From: Apostichopus japonicus | Taxonomy: Eukaryota > Echinodermata > Holothuroidea > Aspidochirotida > Stichopodidae | DNA: 60,000 bases | Assembly: GCF_037975245.1 (NCBI RefSeq) | Contig: NC_092575.1 | Span: 24,851,841 to 24,911,840, forward strand | Direction of reading: 5' to 3' | Part shown: one piece after another, positions 46,310 through 59,311 of the stretch | How positions within the stretch are numbered: the first letter of the stretch is position 1 | How the letters are laid out: each line of letters opens with the position of its first letter | Translations under genes and position numbers: made by a program | Notes under the pieces: model-generated | The model's database searches: none | What the model saw: the letters and a program-made list of their open reading frames with translations, nothing else | Told to the model about the DNA's origin: nothing

Positions 46310-46639
46310 GCGCTTAGGTTCATATTCGTCGTTTGATCAGCGCAACCCCCACACATTACCATAGGCCATACCTTCCATTGGATAATCAACAGTTGGATGA
46401 CTCGGAGTTCGAGTTGAATATAGACAGTGCGATAGAGTTGCAACTTCCTCTATAACTGTAGGATAATATTACTGTGATCAATGAGCTCCTGTAGCCATCA
46501 TATGGGGCTTATTTTATAGTTCTGTTTTATTCTTTTTCTCTTCTTTCTTCTTCACTCTTCTGTTTTTTTATGCAAATCTTTTTTCCATGTTTTGTTAGCG
46601 AGAGCCTTGTGGAAGATAAATATGGCTTATTGACTTCAG

Positions 46640-46682
46640 GATTTAAATTATCGCTGTAATTATGGTCTTACTATTATGAAAG

Positions 46683-46748
<66 letters not shown>

Positions 46749-47100
46749 TATGTAATTCTAGTGAACTGTCTGTATTCTAAAGTCTGAAAATTTATTATGC
46801 TAATTCGTATATAATGTTAAACTACTTTTTAATAATGTAAATTTCTTATACGTTGGCATATTATATTATTGATTATTTTCAATTATAAATAATAATCAAA
46901 ATAGATTTAAACTATATAACTATATAAACTATATATAAACTGAAGTCTAAATTCCAGGCTAGTACACATGCGCAATGAAAATTTGAATATTCAGTGTGGA
47001 CGTACTTCGAGTGAAAGTTAGGAAGTTCAATGAATGTTGCAGAGTGGTCAAAGTTATACAAACATTTCTTTGCACTCGATATCATTATGCGGACCGACAA
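46640..47100 (+). repeat. Direct repeat unit 2, interrupted (right copy)
   Basis: Counterpart of 9955-10382, with a longer (AT)n run at 46685-46750. Confidence 0.65.
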
Positions 47101-48602
47101 ATGTTCTTAACAATAAGTGAATTATTATTGATGTTAGAAAAAAAAAGATTTCTTGGAGAACACTTTCTTGATGATAAATCACAATACATTAAGTTAACCG
47201 TTTGGACGGACCTATTGCGTTAGTGTTGTCAATTAAGTTTCCTTTAAGTTTGTTAGGTTGTCCCGGGACCGACACAACCATTAGTATATTAGGTTTCTCA
47301 CTATTCCAAAATATTACAGGAAAAATATAAGCCTCAGGCCTGGAACAGTGAAGGTTGGTATCGTCAGCATAAGGAATTAATAGAAACCCTCGGAACCTAT
47401 CGAAAAATTTCAGATTGCTGCCACCTGAAAAAGGAAGTCCCTCACCAGTCAGTCCATCACAAACCCATATTCTCACCCCCCCCCCCACTTCACCCTATCC
47501 TCACCACGCTCACCTGGGTTCATTCCTCTCCCTCAGGATAGTACATGAAAACAGTCGCACGATTAAGCAATGTATTGCCTAGAAATAATCAAGTTATTCT
47601 TGAAATGCGCAAAACTCAATCTTCATTGTTAACAAACATCAGATCATCAGGTCAGGTGTGTGAGTAATTATAATAGTTGTAATGCACCTTCGCGGAACTA
47701 AAGTACAATGCCTCTCTAGTAATACCAATCGTTTGATATCATTTGAATTACAAATGAGAAAGGGACTATATAGCAACACCATAATTACTAGATGTATAGT
47801 CAGATGGGCTGAAATGGTCACAACACCACAATTGGATCATATCCTACAGCAATTTTGGACTGCGCTGATGTCAGTCTTTCATGGCGTGTCTTTATATTTA
47901 AAGCAGCATAAATAAATTGTGGTTTTGAATAATACATAAGACATCAAGTAATGAATTGCGCGGTGTTTAAATTGCTATTTATACACATAGAAATGAAATA
48001 CTGTATGATAATATATTTTTTTCCTCAAAAATATAGGTTAATCTATTTTGATTATCATTTTATAAGTGAGAATAATCGATAAGGTGATATGCCAATGAAT
48101 AAGAAAGTTACATTATTAAAAAGTGAATTAACATAATATACGAATTAGTATAATAAATTGAAGCAAACTTTTATGTCCACTTAAAACAGTTAATAAAAAT
48201 TATAGTTTTAATTTTTTTTATTCGTTTTGAGATTTTTTCTTCTTAATAAGAATATTTATTAATTCAATTTTTAGCCATAGCATGACAGCTGTTTAAAAAA
48301 AAAGATAATTTAATATAAATGTATGCGATACATTTCCATACAATTTTACAGGCATTTTCACATCTAGGTCATTAAATCAATATCTCTCCTTACTTTCTGT
48401 TCTTCAATGCATATTTATTCATAATTACTTCACATCATTGCTGTCACGTATTTGAACTTAATGAATAACGTTATGGACATATTGGCAATAATAAAATGAA
48501 TACGACAAAAAATAAAGCAATTTCATGTTATTAGTAGGGTATATCGTATATAGACCGCTGGGTTGGTAAGGATGGCTAATCGATATGCCGTTGCTGACAA
48601 GT
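47101..48602. other. Non-coding stretch, nothing recognised (right copy)
   Basis: Counterpart of 10383-11887. A 99-codon minus frame at 47189-47488 is open here through a poly-C length change and has no known motif. Confidence 0.5.
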
Positions 48603-49490
48603 GAATCAAACTGAATTAATCGCTCTATGAAATTGAATCGATTCCGGATAGCAAATTCTAAGACGGTGTTTTGATTGAATCAATTTTTGTAACAGATGGA
48701 ACACAGAAGGTTTGGCAAACCCTTGGAACAATCACGCCCATAACACAGTCAAAAACTTCTTATGAGGACATGGTGGTTCTTTTCAAATGACGTCTGTGGA
48801 CTTGGAATTCCTTTTTTCAAGTTCTTAGTCGGAGTATACAAAAAGTAATAACATTAATGATCATAATAATAATGCACACACGCACTACTTTAAAAGGTAT
48901 TGTTCGGAATTCTACTGCCCTGTCTAAGCTCCTTTCCTTATATATCCCCTGCCGTCTTGCGTAAATAGGTAAAACCATTTAACTAAGTTTTTGCTGAAAT
49001 CTTCTTGTTTCGTTTATCTATTTACATGGAAGAACTGGCAGCAAAATTACAAGCGTACAACAGCATCGTTGATTTCCGCAATTCCAACATCGAATGCAAC
49101 GAAAGCTCACCTTTCCGCACTATTAATGGAGAATGTAATAACTTAATGAATCCTGCCCTTGGCCGTTCCAACACGCCTTTTATCCGACTGATAAGAGCAA
49201 ACTACGCCGATGGTTTGATATTTTCTTCCTTTCCGTGATTTCATGTACAGAAGCACATTGCTGCCACTTGTATAAGATATTTTCCTCAAAAAAGGAACAA
49301 GATATATTTTCGTCACGGCAGCTACACCCTTCCTCCGTAGAAATTTGATCGGTTTATTTCTAATATAAATGTTCAAACATGACAATTCACCTCCAGAAAT
49401 GAAGAAGCAAAAACATAAAAATGTTCTTAGTTCTGTAAGCGACAAGCATTGACTGTATTATTGAACTGACCGGTCCGTGATCAACGAGTT
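48603..49490 (+). repeat. Inverted duplicate of peroxidase exon 3 region (right copy)
   Basis: Counterpart of 11888-12775, inverted relative to about 39775-40730. Confidence 0.9.
49028..49212 (+). pseudogene. Inverted copy of peroxidase exon 3, acceptor lost (right copy)
   Basis: Same sequence as 12313-12497, including the TTTACAT acceptor loss and the K to E change. Both events predate the large duplication. Confidence 0.85.
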
Positions 49491-49499
49491 TATGTCCTC

Positions 49500-50184
49500 C
49501 AGCCAGTGGCCTAGCTACGGGGGGGGGGCGTTGGGGGGGCACAGCTTATCGCCTTCCAGTCTCCCCACTGGGATTTTGGGTGTCAAAACAAAAATTACAT
49601 GTGCGAAAAATATATCATTGGTCTGAATGGTCTCGAATCTCCATAATGACCACTCATGAACGACCCTTCGACCGCGGACCGGCAGTAGGCTATAAGTTGC
49701 TGAAAAACCTGACGTGACATAACGCATAGGTCGAGAAGTCTACAGTAGTCGCACTGTACTGGAAACGCATGTTAACGACCGTCGAATAATATAATTCCTG
49801 CTCTTCAAGACTACAACACACATAATGTTTACTACTGAATCTGTGTGTTCGACTGTTCGGGCAAACTTTGCCTTTGTCACTCTTGTTTAAAATATCCATA
49901 ATCCCTAACATGTTCTAAATGAGTTGTGCTTCACGGCACAACGTTTTGAGGTCAAAGACCGGTACCGGTCTTGTCAAACTTGGTCCCAGTTGGGCCATAG
50001 TACCACTTATATGCACTTTTAAAATTCGAACCGCTGTCCGACAGTTGTGTGCTACGCGAAATGCCACCACTCTCTCGTCGTCCCTGCAAACGCTTCCAAA
50101 AATTTTGCGAAATCTTCCTCGAAGGTTGCCATTTTGTCTTCTTTTTGTGGTTGTTCGAATACGTGAGGAAAAGTGACTGTGCAT
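49500..50184. other. G-tract start and overlapping unknown frames (right copy)
   Basis: Counterpart of 12784-13472. The G-runs are shorter here. The 85/89-codon antiparallel frames at 49915-50184 remain open. Confidence 0.35.
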
Positions 50185-50556
50185 GGTCAGAGTGACAGAC
50201 CTGTTCGTGACTGTATAAGTGTATAAGTGACTGTATAAGGTACGCCAGTCAATATATATTGTGATGAAGTCTTACTTACTCCCCGTTTAACCATCTCCAC
50301 AACCTTCTTCCATCTAGTCAATAATCCTGTATAATTAAGTCCTTTCAAATCATGATTTCAGCCAAGGCAGCGTGACTACTTAGCAAAGGGGATTTAAGTT
50401 AAGTTCTATTGAATTCTCCTTTGCTTCCCAGCTTTCTCTGTAGTGGAATGTATACAGAGACCCCCATATGGTAAACATATTCACCAACGTATAGAAAAGC
50501 TAATGCCCTGCTCTCTATTCATGTCTCTTCATATGCATACATCTTAACAACGTATC

Positions 50557-50933
50557 CCTATCTACTTAAACCGTCAGCATTACCATTTAAGCTAGCTTTT
50601 CCTGTATTCAATGTCAAAGTTGTATAGTCAGACTGTTGTAAAGCTACTGTAGTGACCATCTTAGTAACATATTATTTGCACCTTGTTGCTTCCAACCACT
50701 TGAATGCCGTGTGATCAGTCAGAATTTTGAATTTCCTACCACAGAGAAAGTACTTCAACTTGTTAATTGCCCAGATGATTGCTAATGCTTCTTTGTTTGG
50801 AACACTGTATCGTTGTTCCCTATCTGACTATTTTGTTTTGCTTAAATAAGCAAATGGGTGCTCTTTTCTGCCTTAAGTCTCTTCTCTAATCTTTTCGCGT
50901 ACTTCCCCCATACCAAATTGGGAGGCATCAGTT
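50557..50933 (-). pseudogene. Ty3/gypsy pol RNase H remnant (right copy)
   Basis: Counterpart of 13845-14220 with the same landmarks and the same breaks, plus one inserted T near 50598. Confidence 0.8.
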
Positions 50934-51349
50934 TAAACTTACTTCTTTCTTAGCCTGGGCTCTAGTAACTATACACATACATGTTTCTTGGTTTCCCTTA
51001 AAGTCTCATGACTGTGTGCTGATAAATTTCGGAAAACAAACTTCCGAAGCAGATTCCATGTTTCGTATTCTAAATGCACTCTGACCAGGTGGGATGAATG
51101 GAGAAAAGCTGTCGCAATCGAAAGAAATAAACTTATTTTCTGTTTCCGTTATGGCGCAAACGATTTAACGAATCACTGCGACCGCCCATGTCAGCATGTT
51201 CATTACGTACATGTAAAAAAAGTACACAAATGCGGTCCGATGAAGATTTTACTCGTATCGTCTTCTTACAATTCCACGGAGGAAACGTTTAAAAACACCG
51301 CTTTATTGATTGCAATGGAAGGAAATGACACGGTTTCGGAACCGATAAA

Positions 51350-51553
51350 GCACAGCACGATGCAGGCAAAGCCATCAGTCGAGAAGATTATCTAAACGGT
51401 TACACGTTGTATGCATTTGATCTGACAACGGACCTGTCTTCATTTCAACTTGATGAAATGAGGCAATCTAAGAATGGGACTTCATTTCGCACGATCTCTG
51501 GACAAATCCGTTAACGTGTTTGTCTATGCCGAACTAGATAACATCGTGGAATA
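51350..51553 (+). pseudogene. Virus-like structural protein remnant (right copy)
   Basis: Counterpart of 14637-14840 with the same frameshift and stops. Confidence 0.55.
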
Positions 51554-52591
51554 GACAAAGTCAGTAACGTCGTATTTGACTACGCCATTTAAAAGGAAAC
51601 GTTCTTTCAAGGGGTCTTGCCTTTAGACTTTCTTCAAACTTTTAGACCTCGTTTTCCGTGGTTGTTAATACAGATTCCAGTGACAAGCCTGGATCGCATT
51701 TTATAGCCATCTTCATTTCACAGCGTGAAGGGGAGATGTTTGATTTTTTTGGTCTACCACCCTCGATATACCCATACTTAGCGCACATATACTGAACGAC
51801 GTTGCAAATCGCTTCATTTCAATAGTCACCGTCTACAGAGTTTCACATCAACCGTTTGTGGGCAGTATACCATTTTCTATCTAATATATCGCAGCCGAGG
51901 TTACGAGATAGTGTCTTGGTTTTCTCGAAAGCAGGATGACAACGATGAGATAACTTTATCGAAACCCACTTTTCACGTGTGAAAGAACCTATCCGGGATG
52001 CCTCCTTCATCAATCAGAGAGCTATCTCTGATTGTTGAGAGATACTTCAGGGGTTGATTTGAAGGGAAAGGGTGGAGTGGATAGGGAGGGGAGGTGCGAG
52101 CGGTGGGGGGGGGGGGGTCGGGTATCTTAGAAGATTGGGTTTTGATAGCTATTTATTTTATATTTTAATATGTTGGATTGCTGTGCCATGCTCTGTTCTT
52201 TTTTCTTTCTCACAATAAAATAAAGACAAAACAAAATCTATCGCGTTTGTCTTCTTTTCTATGTCGTTTACAAGAAATGAAAAAATACAACAGATGAAGA
52301 AAAATACCCAATATTTTTTTCCTCCGTTTATTTCAACTCTACATTAATATACAAATATACAAATAACGTATCCATTCAAAAGTAGTAAAAATTTAAATAA
52401 CAATGAAGCTGAGCAATATCATGCAGTGTAATAACGACCATCGTGGCGGATAGAAAACAAATATATATAATAAGAACAATTAGAAGCACTACAATTTATA
52501 GAAAACTACAAGAATCCCAGACTTACTAAAAAAATATTACAACGAATAGCAGCAAAATATAAGAATTGAGGATGCGGAAATTGCGAAAATA
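51554..52591. other. No gene recognised (right copy)
   Basis: Counterpart of 14841-15886; lacks 13 bases of the TATCTCTG repeat near 52030 and has a longer G-run at 52104-52117. Confidence 0.4.
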
Positions 52592-52921
52592 TTAAATATT
52601 TGAGATATTTATTAATGAGGAGAAAGCATCCTTGAGTTCCTCGAAATTAATTTTATTCTTATTAATCTTTTTGTTATGTCGAAAAACATAGTTCTCCACC
52701 TTTAATGCAAACGTGAACTTATGGATAAATTCATTACAACTTAAGGTCTTGTTTTGACGCTTGGTACTGAAAATATAGAACTTTAGATGAAGAATGAGAA
52801 AATTATAAGGGTGACGTTTCTTTAATAAAAACCCAAAGAAGAAATCCTCTTTTGTGAAGTGAATATTTATACCCACCCCCCCCCCCAATAACAACAACAG
52901 TAAATATTCTGTACACTGCAA
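52592..52921 (-). pseudogene. Possible LINE C-terminal remnant (right copy)
   Basis: Counterpart of 15887-16213; the start differs because of a C-run length change. Confidence 0.4.
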
Positions 52922-53192
52922 TTATATATCTTTATTACACTGAATATCCACGTAAGTTAGTTTAAATGTTTCTGGAAATGTGATCTGCTCCATCCAATCA
53001 TAGATCAGTTTGTTTTCACTACTCCAACGAAGTTTTTGTCCAGTATATATTATTCCATAGCCTCTGTGACAGTTGCGGGTTTATATGGAGTGGATTATAC
53101 AACTCCACGATGTTATTTTGACATTGGTGACAGCGATCTCGTCTCGTATTAGTTCACAGCAAGCTCAAGGCAATATGACGTTAATGTGAGGT

Positions 53193-53653
53193 ACTCTTGC
53201 TGGCCACATTTCCTTAGTTCAATCTCTTGGTTCACTTTCTCTACAGCGTCATTAATGGCATCAATTCGCTCGTAAAGTTTGTTCCATTCCGGAAATCACA
53301 GATTGAGACCTTTCTTGTCCGCTATCATCGGTAGGCATATTTAATCGTCCTCATCTTGGTACTCTCTGATACATACATACGTGTTTTGCTTGAAGTTTCG
53401 AATCACGAGGTAATACTTCCCCCTGAGACGATATCTTCTTTTATACGTATCTAAAAATCGTTGAATTTTGGCTCGTCTCTCTATTGGGAACATCCCCTGG
53501 TCCGCACAAATTCGGGAAAGTGGCCATTCTCCTTCTTTCTACTTTATCCGCCTTGAATATATCAGCCTGACTCGATGGCATTTTTACCACGGTTAGTAAA
53601 TAACATTTTGGAGAGTTAGCATTCACGCTGTTTGGTTGCATGGTTGCCATTGT
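53193..53653 (-). pseudogene. PC4-like coactivator remnant (right copy)
   Basis: Counterpart of 16490-16950, with the same two in-frame stops in the PC4 region. Confidence 0.7.
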
Positions 53654-54562
53654 ACGAAATTAAACTAAGTTCAGGCTTAGGTGGATAGTGAAAATTACGG
53701 TAACGTTAAGTCGACTACGGGTTCTCTGACTGAGTTCGGAATGAATGACTTGTGATAAACTCTGCTGCTTTAAACAAGTTGTGTTGGCTGTTTGTTGTGG
53801 CAACCTTTATTATAGCTTCTTTAATCCATAGCTAATAGCTTGAGCCCACGACAAGGCAAGAGAAACAAAGGCCTGTCTGCTTTGACCAGGTGTTTGTCTT
53901 CGCGACAATCAAAACATTAATGGTAGACATCTTCCTACAATAGATATTCAGAATAAACAAACTGTAAGCAAAATGCTTATCCACTAAAGAGCCTGTGTAA
54001 GAGAATGTGTAAACGTAACAAGGCCTGACGTTTCGATCTTAGCAGGATCTTTTTCAGAGGCTGAATGACAAGTTACAGTAACAGAAGGGACAAATACACA
54101 CACAGAATAAGGACAGGTTAATGAGCAGGGTGAACACAAAAGAGAAAGATGTAAGAGGATTAGTAGACAAGGGATGGAGAGCACTAAGAAACCAGCAGGG
54201 GAAAGGAGAGGTATGAGACAAACTGTAGAGGGACAAAGAGACTGGATTAAGGGAAGAGGGTAAGTAAACTAGAGAAGAACAAGGACAGAAGAGTGTGGAG
54301 AAAAAAGGTGGAAGAGAGCTTCGAGAAGAGGTGCGATGGAGGGGGAAAAAGGGGGGGAAGGAAAAGAAAGGTTATTCATGTCCATCCTGAATGTTGCGCC
54401 CATGAGGTTGAATGATACGAAGGCGTTGCATCCACAGTCTCTCTCTCTGCTGATTCGCACTAGGTCAGGACGGCTACCTAAAGATTCAAAGATGACGAAT
54501 GGACTCAGTGCACTAACGAAATATACTTTAGTTTGTCTCAGCAGAACAGTGAGCTCACAGAA

Positions 54563-54934
54563 AGGAGAACAAATAATTAAAATTGGTTCTCTTACTGAGC
54601 ATCTATCAGAATACATAGACTCCATACTCAACCCTTTTTTAGACCATATTCCTTCTCGTACACAGGGCACTACACAATTTTTGAGAATCGTTAATAATAT
54701 TCAGGCGTTACCGATTAATTCCTTACTTGTAGCTATATGGACGTATCCACCTTGTACACCCATATCCTTCTTGATGAGGGAATTATTGCTTTTCAAAATT
54801 TTCTTCGTGAGTTTGCCACTCAGGTCTTGGTCCTATTTTTCGTTTCATATTAAGAAATGATTATTTCTCATTTAATGGGAAATAATATCTCCAAATCAAT
54901 GGTACCGCTATGGGCACTCAGTAAGATGGAACCA
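54563..54934 (+). mobile_element. Penelope-like element RT, 5' part (right copy)
   Basis: Counterpart of 17860-18231. Confidence 0.8.
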
Positions 54935-56251
54935 TTTATTAATGACATGCCTAACATACTTCAGGAAGGTTCACTGGCATTTTTTGCCGATGACACTACC
55001 CTGACTGTTACAGGTAACACCATAAGAGAGATAAATTTTAAATTGAATAATTGTCTGAAAGCAATATGTAATTGTTTAAAAACAAATAACCTTGCTCTGA
55101 ACGTAGATAAAACTAAAGTTATGCTCATTTCAAGTAGACAACACAGAACAACAGATCTTGATGATTTGAAGATTCATATTGATCATGTAAATATTGCAAA
55201 TGTAGAGAATGCGAAATGTGTCGGTGTCTATATAGATAGTTATTTAAATTTTCACAATCATGTAGAGCAGATTTGCTGTAAAGTTTCCAGAATGTTAGGT
55301 TTCTTACGCAAAAATAAATCATTCCTTTCTCTAGATCAACTTGATATTATATACAAGAGCATGATTCTACCACATTGTATCCACTGCATGGTCTGAACAT
55401 TACGTAACTGATATGCAGAAATTATGTAAATTACAAGGAAGGTGTGCTCGTATTATAACTGGTTCGTCATATGATATCCGAACACAAGATCTATTGAAAT
55501 CACTGAATTGGGACTCTTTATATGATTTGTACAAAAATCAAAAGCGCATAATGATGTTTAAATGTTTGAATGATCTAATTACGCCAGAGTATCTCTCAAA
55601 GTCGATTAAAATCCCCGTAAACCATGCATACCATACAAGATACTCTGAGAACTCTATCATTGTCACTTTATGTAAAACGGAAGCGTACAAAAATTCCTGT
55701 TCCTACACGGGAGAAAAACTCTGGAATATGCTACCCGCTGAAATACAGAAATCAAAAGGTCTTGCCATTTTCAAAAAAAAATTCAAACGTCTCGATGCTG
55801 TTTAAAATGACATTTGTCTTGCCCTATTATAATATGTACTATAATGATTTCTTATATTGTTTTTCTTTAGTTCATTTAGTCTCATATAACTTTTAATATC
55901 TTTTTACTTAGCTTTTGTTATATTCTTATTCTGTATTATCTTTTTAATATTTGACACCTTTTGCTAATTCTTATTTTTTAAATAATTTCTATATTTTGAT
56001 AATTCTTATATTTTAGATTATTCTTATATTTTTGATACTTCTTTTATTTTCATTTTTATCTATTTTGTAGTTTTCTCCACTTTACAGCTTTAATTGTTTT
56101 GTATCTGTACATTTAATTGTTTTGTATTGCTATGTTTAACTTTTTATGTATAACGTTTAATGTAAAAAGCAGGGCCTTATTGGAAACCAGCTTTTGCTGA
56201 ATAAGCAACCCTGGATAAAAATGCGAATAAATAAATAAAATAAATAAATAA
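54935..56251 (+). mobile_element. 5'-truncated LINE in Penelope-like element (right copy)
   Basis: Counterpart of 18232-19548. Here the RT fragment is open further, through TAT at 55241 to a stop at 55396. The later frameshift is shared, and the C-terminal frame runs 55413-55805. Confidence 0.88.
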
Positions 56252-56503
56252 CCATGTTACGCCAACATATTTATGCACGAATTGGAACAGGAAATGCTAT
56301 CCACTTCTCCTCTAAAGCCATCACATTATTATAGATACATTGAGGAATCTCTTTAGCATTTCCTTGAACATGTTAATTCTTTCATGATAGCATTACATTT
56401 TCTGTCGAAGTTTCTAGATGTTCTGGTCAAATTGAATAGCAGTTCCTTAACCACTTTGGTCTATTATAAGCCCCCTGACATTCATATGATTTGCTTGTAA
56501 AAA
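56252..56503 (+). mobile_element. Penelope-like element RT, 3' part (right copy)
   Basis: Counterpart of 19549-19800. Confidence 0.8.
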
Positions 56504-57162
56504 CGTTTACAAATATCTTTGACACCCCAAAAGGTCCTAACTATATCGATAATTTTATAAACACTATAACTTGAACCAGTTCACCCCTAACTTTAACGTC
56601 AGTGCTGATAATAACCAGGAAAATGAAATTACCGACCCCATAACAACCATAGCGTACTGGAAGCTAGCTCTTGCTGAAACAAATAACTATTCCTATGAAA
56701 ATAACAGTAGCCAACTGTACCTGGGACTGTCTGAACATTTTCTGCAAAACTCATGTAACTTTCGATGTAACTTTCTGATATAAACTTATCCTGTGTGCTG
56801 ACTACCTGCAGTACTGCCATTCTATTCCTTTTGCACTTGGCGCCAAAGAGAAGTTGAAAATGATGGAGCTATTTAAGAAAGCTAAGTTTGTCAAAAGGCT
56901 TAGTTAATCTTGAGTATAATAAAGCTGTTCAAGAAAGCCAACTTAGACTAACGTTTCAAATGGGTGACTTCAGACAGAATTTTAAGTCATTGAGTTATTG
57001 ATATGGTACAGTTCAACAAGAAACAGACAAATGTGATTGCTGGTAATATTTCTACAGCTTTTGAGATTTTCAAGATATACACCATCAAAATGAATGCTAT
57101 CAGGGGCGGCGATTTGTTTCAAATATTGGGGGACGGGGGGGGGGGGACATTTGCTTGGGTGC

Positions 57163-57855
57163 AGGCGCGTAGCAACTTTCATCCCCAAAATTGTTCGCGC
57201 GCTTCGTGATATGTATAACTAAGCGGAGCGCCACCATCAGTTAGCGCGCAGCGTACCAGAAAATTTCTGGTTTTGGTAGCCCCCCAGATCACCGGAAATG
57301 GCACTTCTCGGGCTCGAAAATGACCAACCAGATGTACACTTTTGCCTGAGAACCAAGTTTTTCCCAATGGTTTTTTTCTTTATCAATAACCCTTTTCAAG
57401 ATTGTCACCAGTCACACATCATGTTCGACCTCATCGCATCTCCTGTGGATCATTGCTTTTGTAGGTAATACTACGTAACGGCCCACAATACCCGTCAGCC
57501 CCACTTTTCAATGTTTTAAGCCCATTATTTGTTCAGAATTTGAATAATAAATTCACTTCAAAACATGCCCATAATGTTGCAGAAAATATCATCTATGGAC
57601 AACCAATATAGAAAAAAAAAACCTTCAACCCCTAACAGACCGGTCAAAATTCCACGAGTAGAGGGAAGTATGATGAAGAATGTTGGTCAGGGAATTTTCG
57701 AAAATTCAGACACAGTTAATTTATTGGTGTACAAATATTAAAACCTCTTATAATGGTTAATATAAAACTTCGATATCATCAAAAAAACAAAAAAAATATG
57801 CGCGAGAGGGGGAGGGGGGGGGGCGTATTCCCCCTTCGCCCCTGGCTACGCGCCT
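57163..57855. mobile_element. G-tract MITE, long member (right copy)
   Basis: Counterpart of 20460-21152, with the same 693-base length and inverted ends. Confidence 0.65.
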
Positions 57856-58205
57856 TCGGTTAGAAATCTTGTAGCAAACAGGCCAACTGGAAACACATTG
57901 AACCCATATCAATGTGGATCATATATATGATTGTACGTACTTACACTCATACACAGGAGATGTACAGACATTATGATAATAATCATGAATGACATCATGC
58001 TATACGGTCACAGGTCACAGAAACGACCACGAAGAGTCATTTACCTCATGCAGCATGTGTTGGATGAAGTTTTAGCCACCGCCAAATATGATTTGTATAA
58101 ATAATCTCACGCATTATTTTCTATTTATAGCCACACAAAAAGACTATGCCACCAAATATTGGGGGGGGGGGGATATTAGATACTATATACCCCACTTAAA
58201 ATATT

Positions 58206-58270
58206 GGGGGGGGACATGTCCCCCCCGTCAAACCCATGATCGCCCCCCCCGTCAAACCCATGATCGCCAC
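58206..58270. repeat. G8-ACATGT-C7 palindrome and 17-bp repeats (right copy)
   Basis: Counterpart of 21500-21572, with shorter C-runs (7 and 8 instead of 12 and more). Confidence 0.8.
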
Positions 58271-58597
58271 CCATGAATGCTATAGATTGATGACGTCGGT
58301 TCCTCAGTGTTGGGCTAAAGCTTAATTTTAATCCATAGTATTAAAAACTCCAACAAAACATGATTTTGTTTTTAAATCAACAAATAATAATAATCATAAT
58401 AATCAGTAGTTATTTTTACGACGCTGAAGTGACCACACATGTGGGAGACGCCCGCAAGAGCTTATGGATTATAACTTACACGACGGGTGGGCTTCCAGTT
58501 CAACATTTTAGCTCAAATTTGGAATCTTTTCAATTGAGAAAGTAATTTCAGATGGGAAAACCGTAGATTGCTCTTGGATGAAATACCCACCTTACTA

Positions 58598-58681
58598 TGA
58601 CCCAGCCGGGTATCGAACCCGGAACCTCCCTATTGCTAAGCCTCATTGCTTATAATGCCACCGCTTTTATCCACTGGGTCA
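58598..58681 (-). repeat. tRNA-like SINE unit (right copy)
   Basis: Counterpart of 21902-21985; one substitution in the central loop (58641 region), 8-bp ends intact. Confidence 0.6.
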
Positions 58682-58957
58682 CAGCACAGTTTGATGACAG
58701 CATTCGTTCTTGAACATTTTGTAATGTATCGTAACCATGTAATATGAGTCATATAATATTCTTCGCTATGAGTTTTGTATTGCCACTGAGGAGGAACTGA
58801 CCTAATGACCTATTGTATGAGGTTAAATACGGTCCAGTATCTTCGATTGATGAAATGCCACTTGCTGAAAGGGTCATTTCTAAAAAAAAATGTAAATCCA
58901 ACTTGGACAGATAGCAGTTCGTGTTAATGGTCAACAATTTATCAAGTTTGCACCTAA

Positions 58958-59311
58958 AGTGTATCTAAAAGGCATTGAAGACTCGCCCCAAACCGCGTGC
59001 CGCGCTCTGAAAAAAAGTTTACTTTCCGTTGCTTGCAAGTGAAGTTTTCTTCTTGTCGCTACAAAATGCAGACAGTAATGTAACGTGATACCTCGTTATC
59101 TTTTATCTGGATCTGAGATGTCCATCGCTGCTATGTTCACTGTGTTGTGGGTATTTGCTGTACACTAGTGTCAAATTACCGACGATAGCAAACTGTGTGT
59201 GTACTTTCTGGGATCGATGGTGGTGTCTAACACTTCTGCTACACCTCATTCGAAACTAGGTCAGATTGCCGGCATGAGACGTTTCTTTGTGCGCGAGTCT
59301 TCACACGTCTG
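58958..59311 (+). repeat. Dispersed repeat, plus orientation (right copy)
   Basis: Counterpart of 22262-22615. Confidence 0.65.
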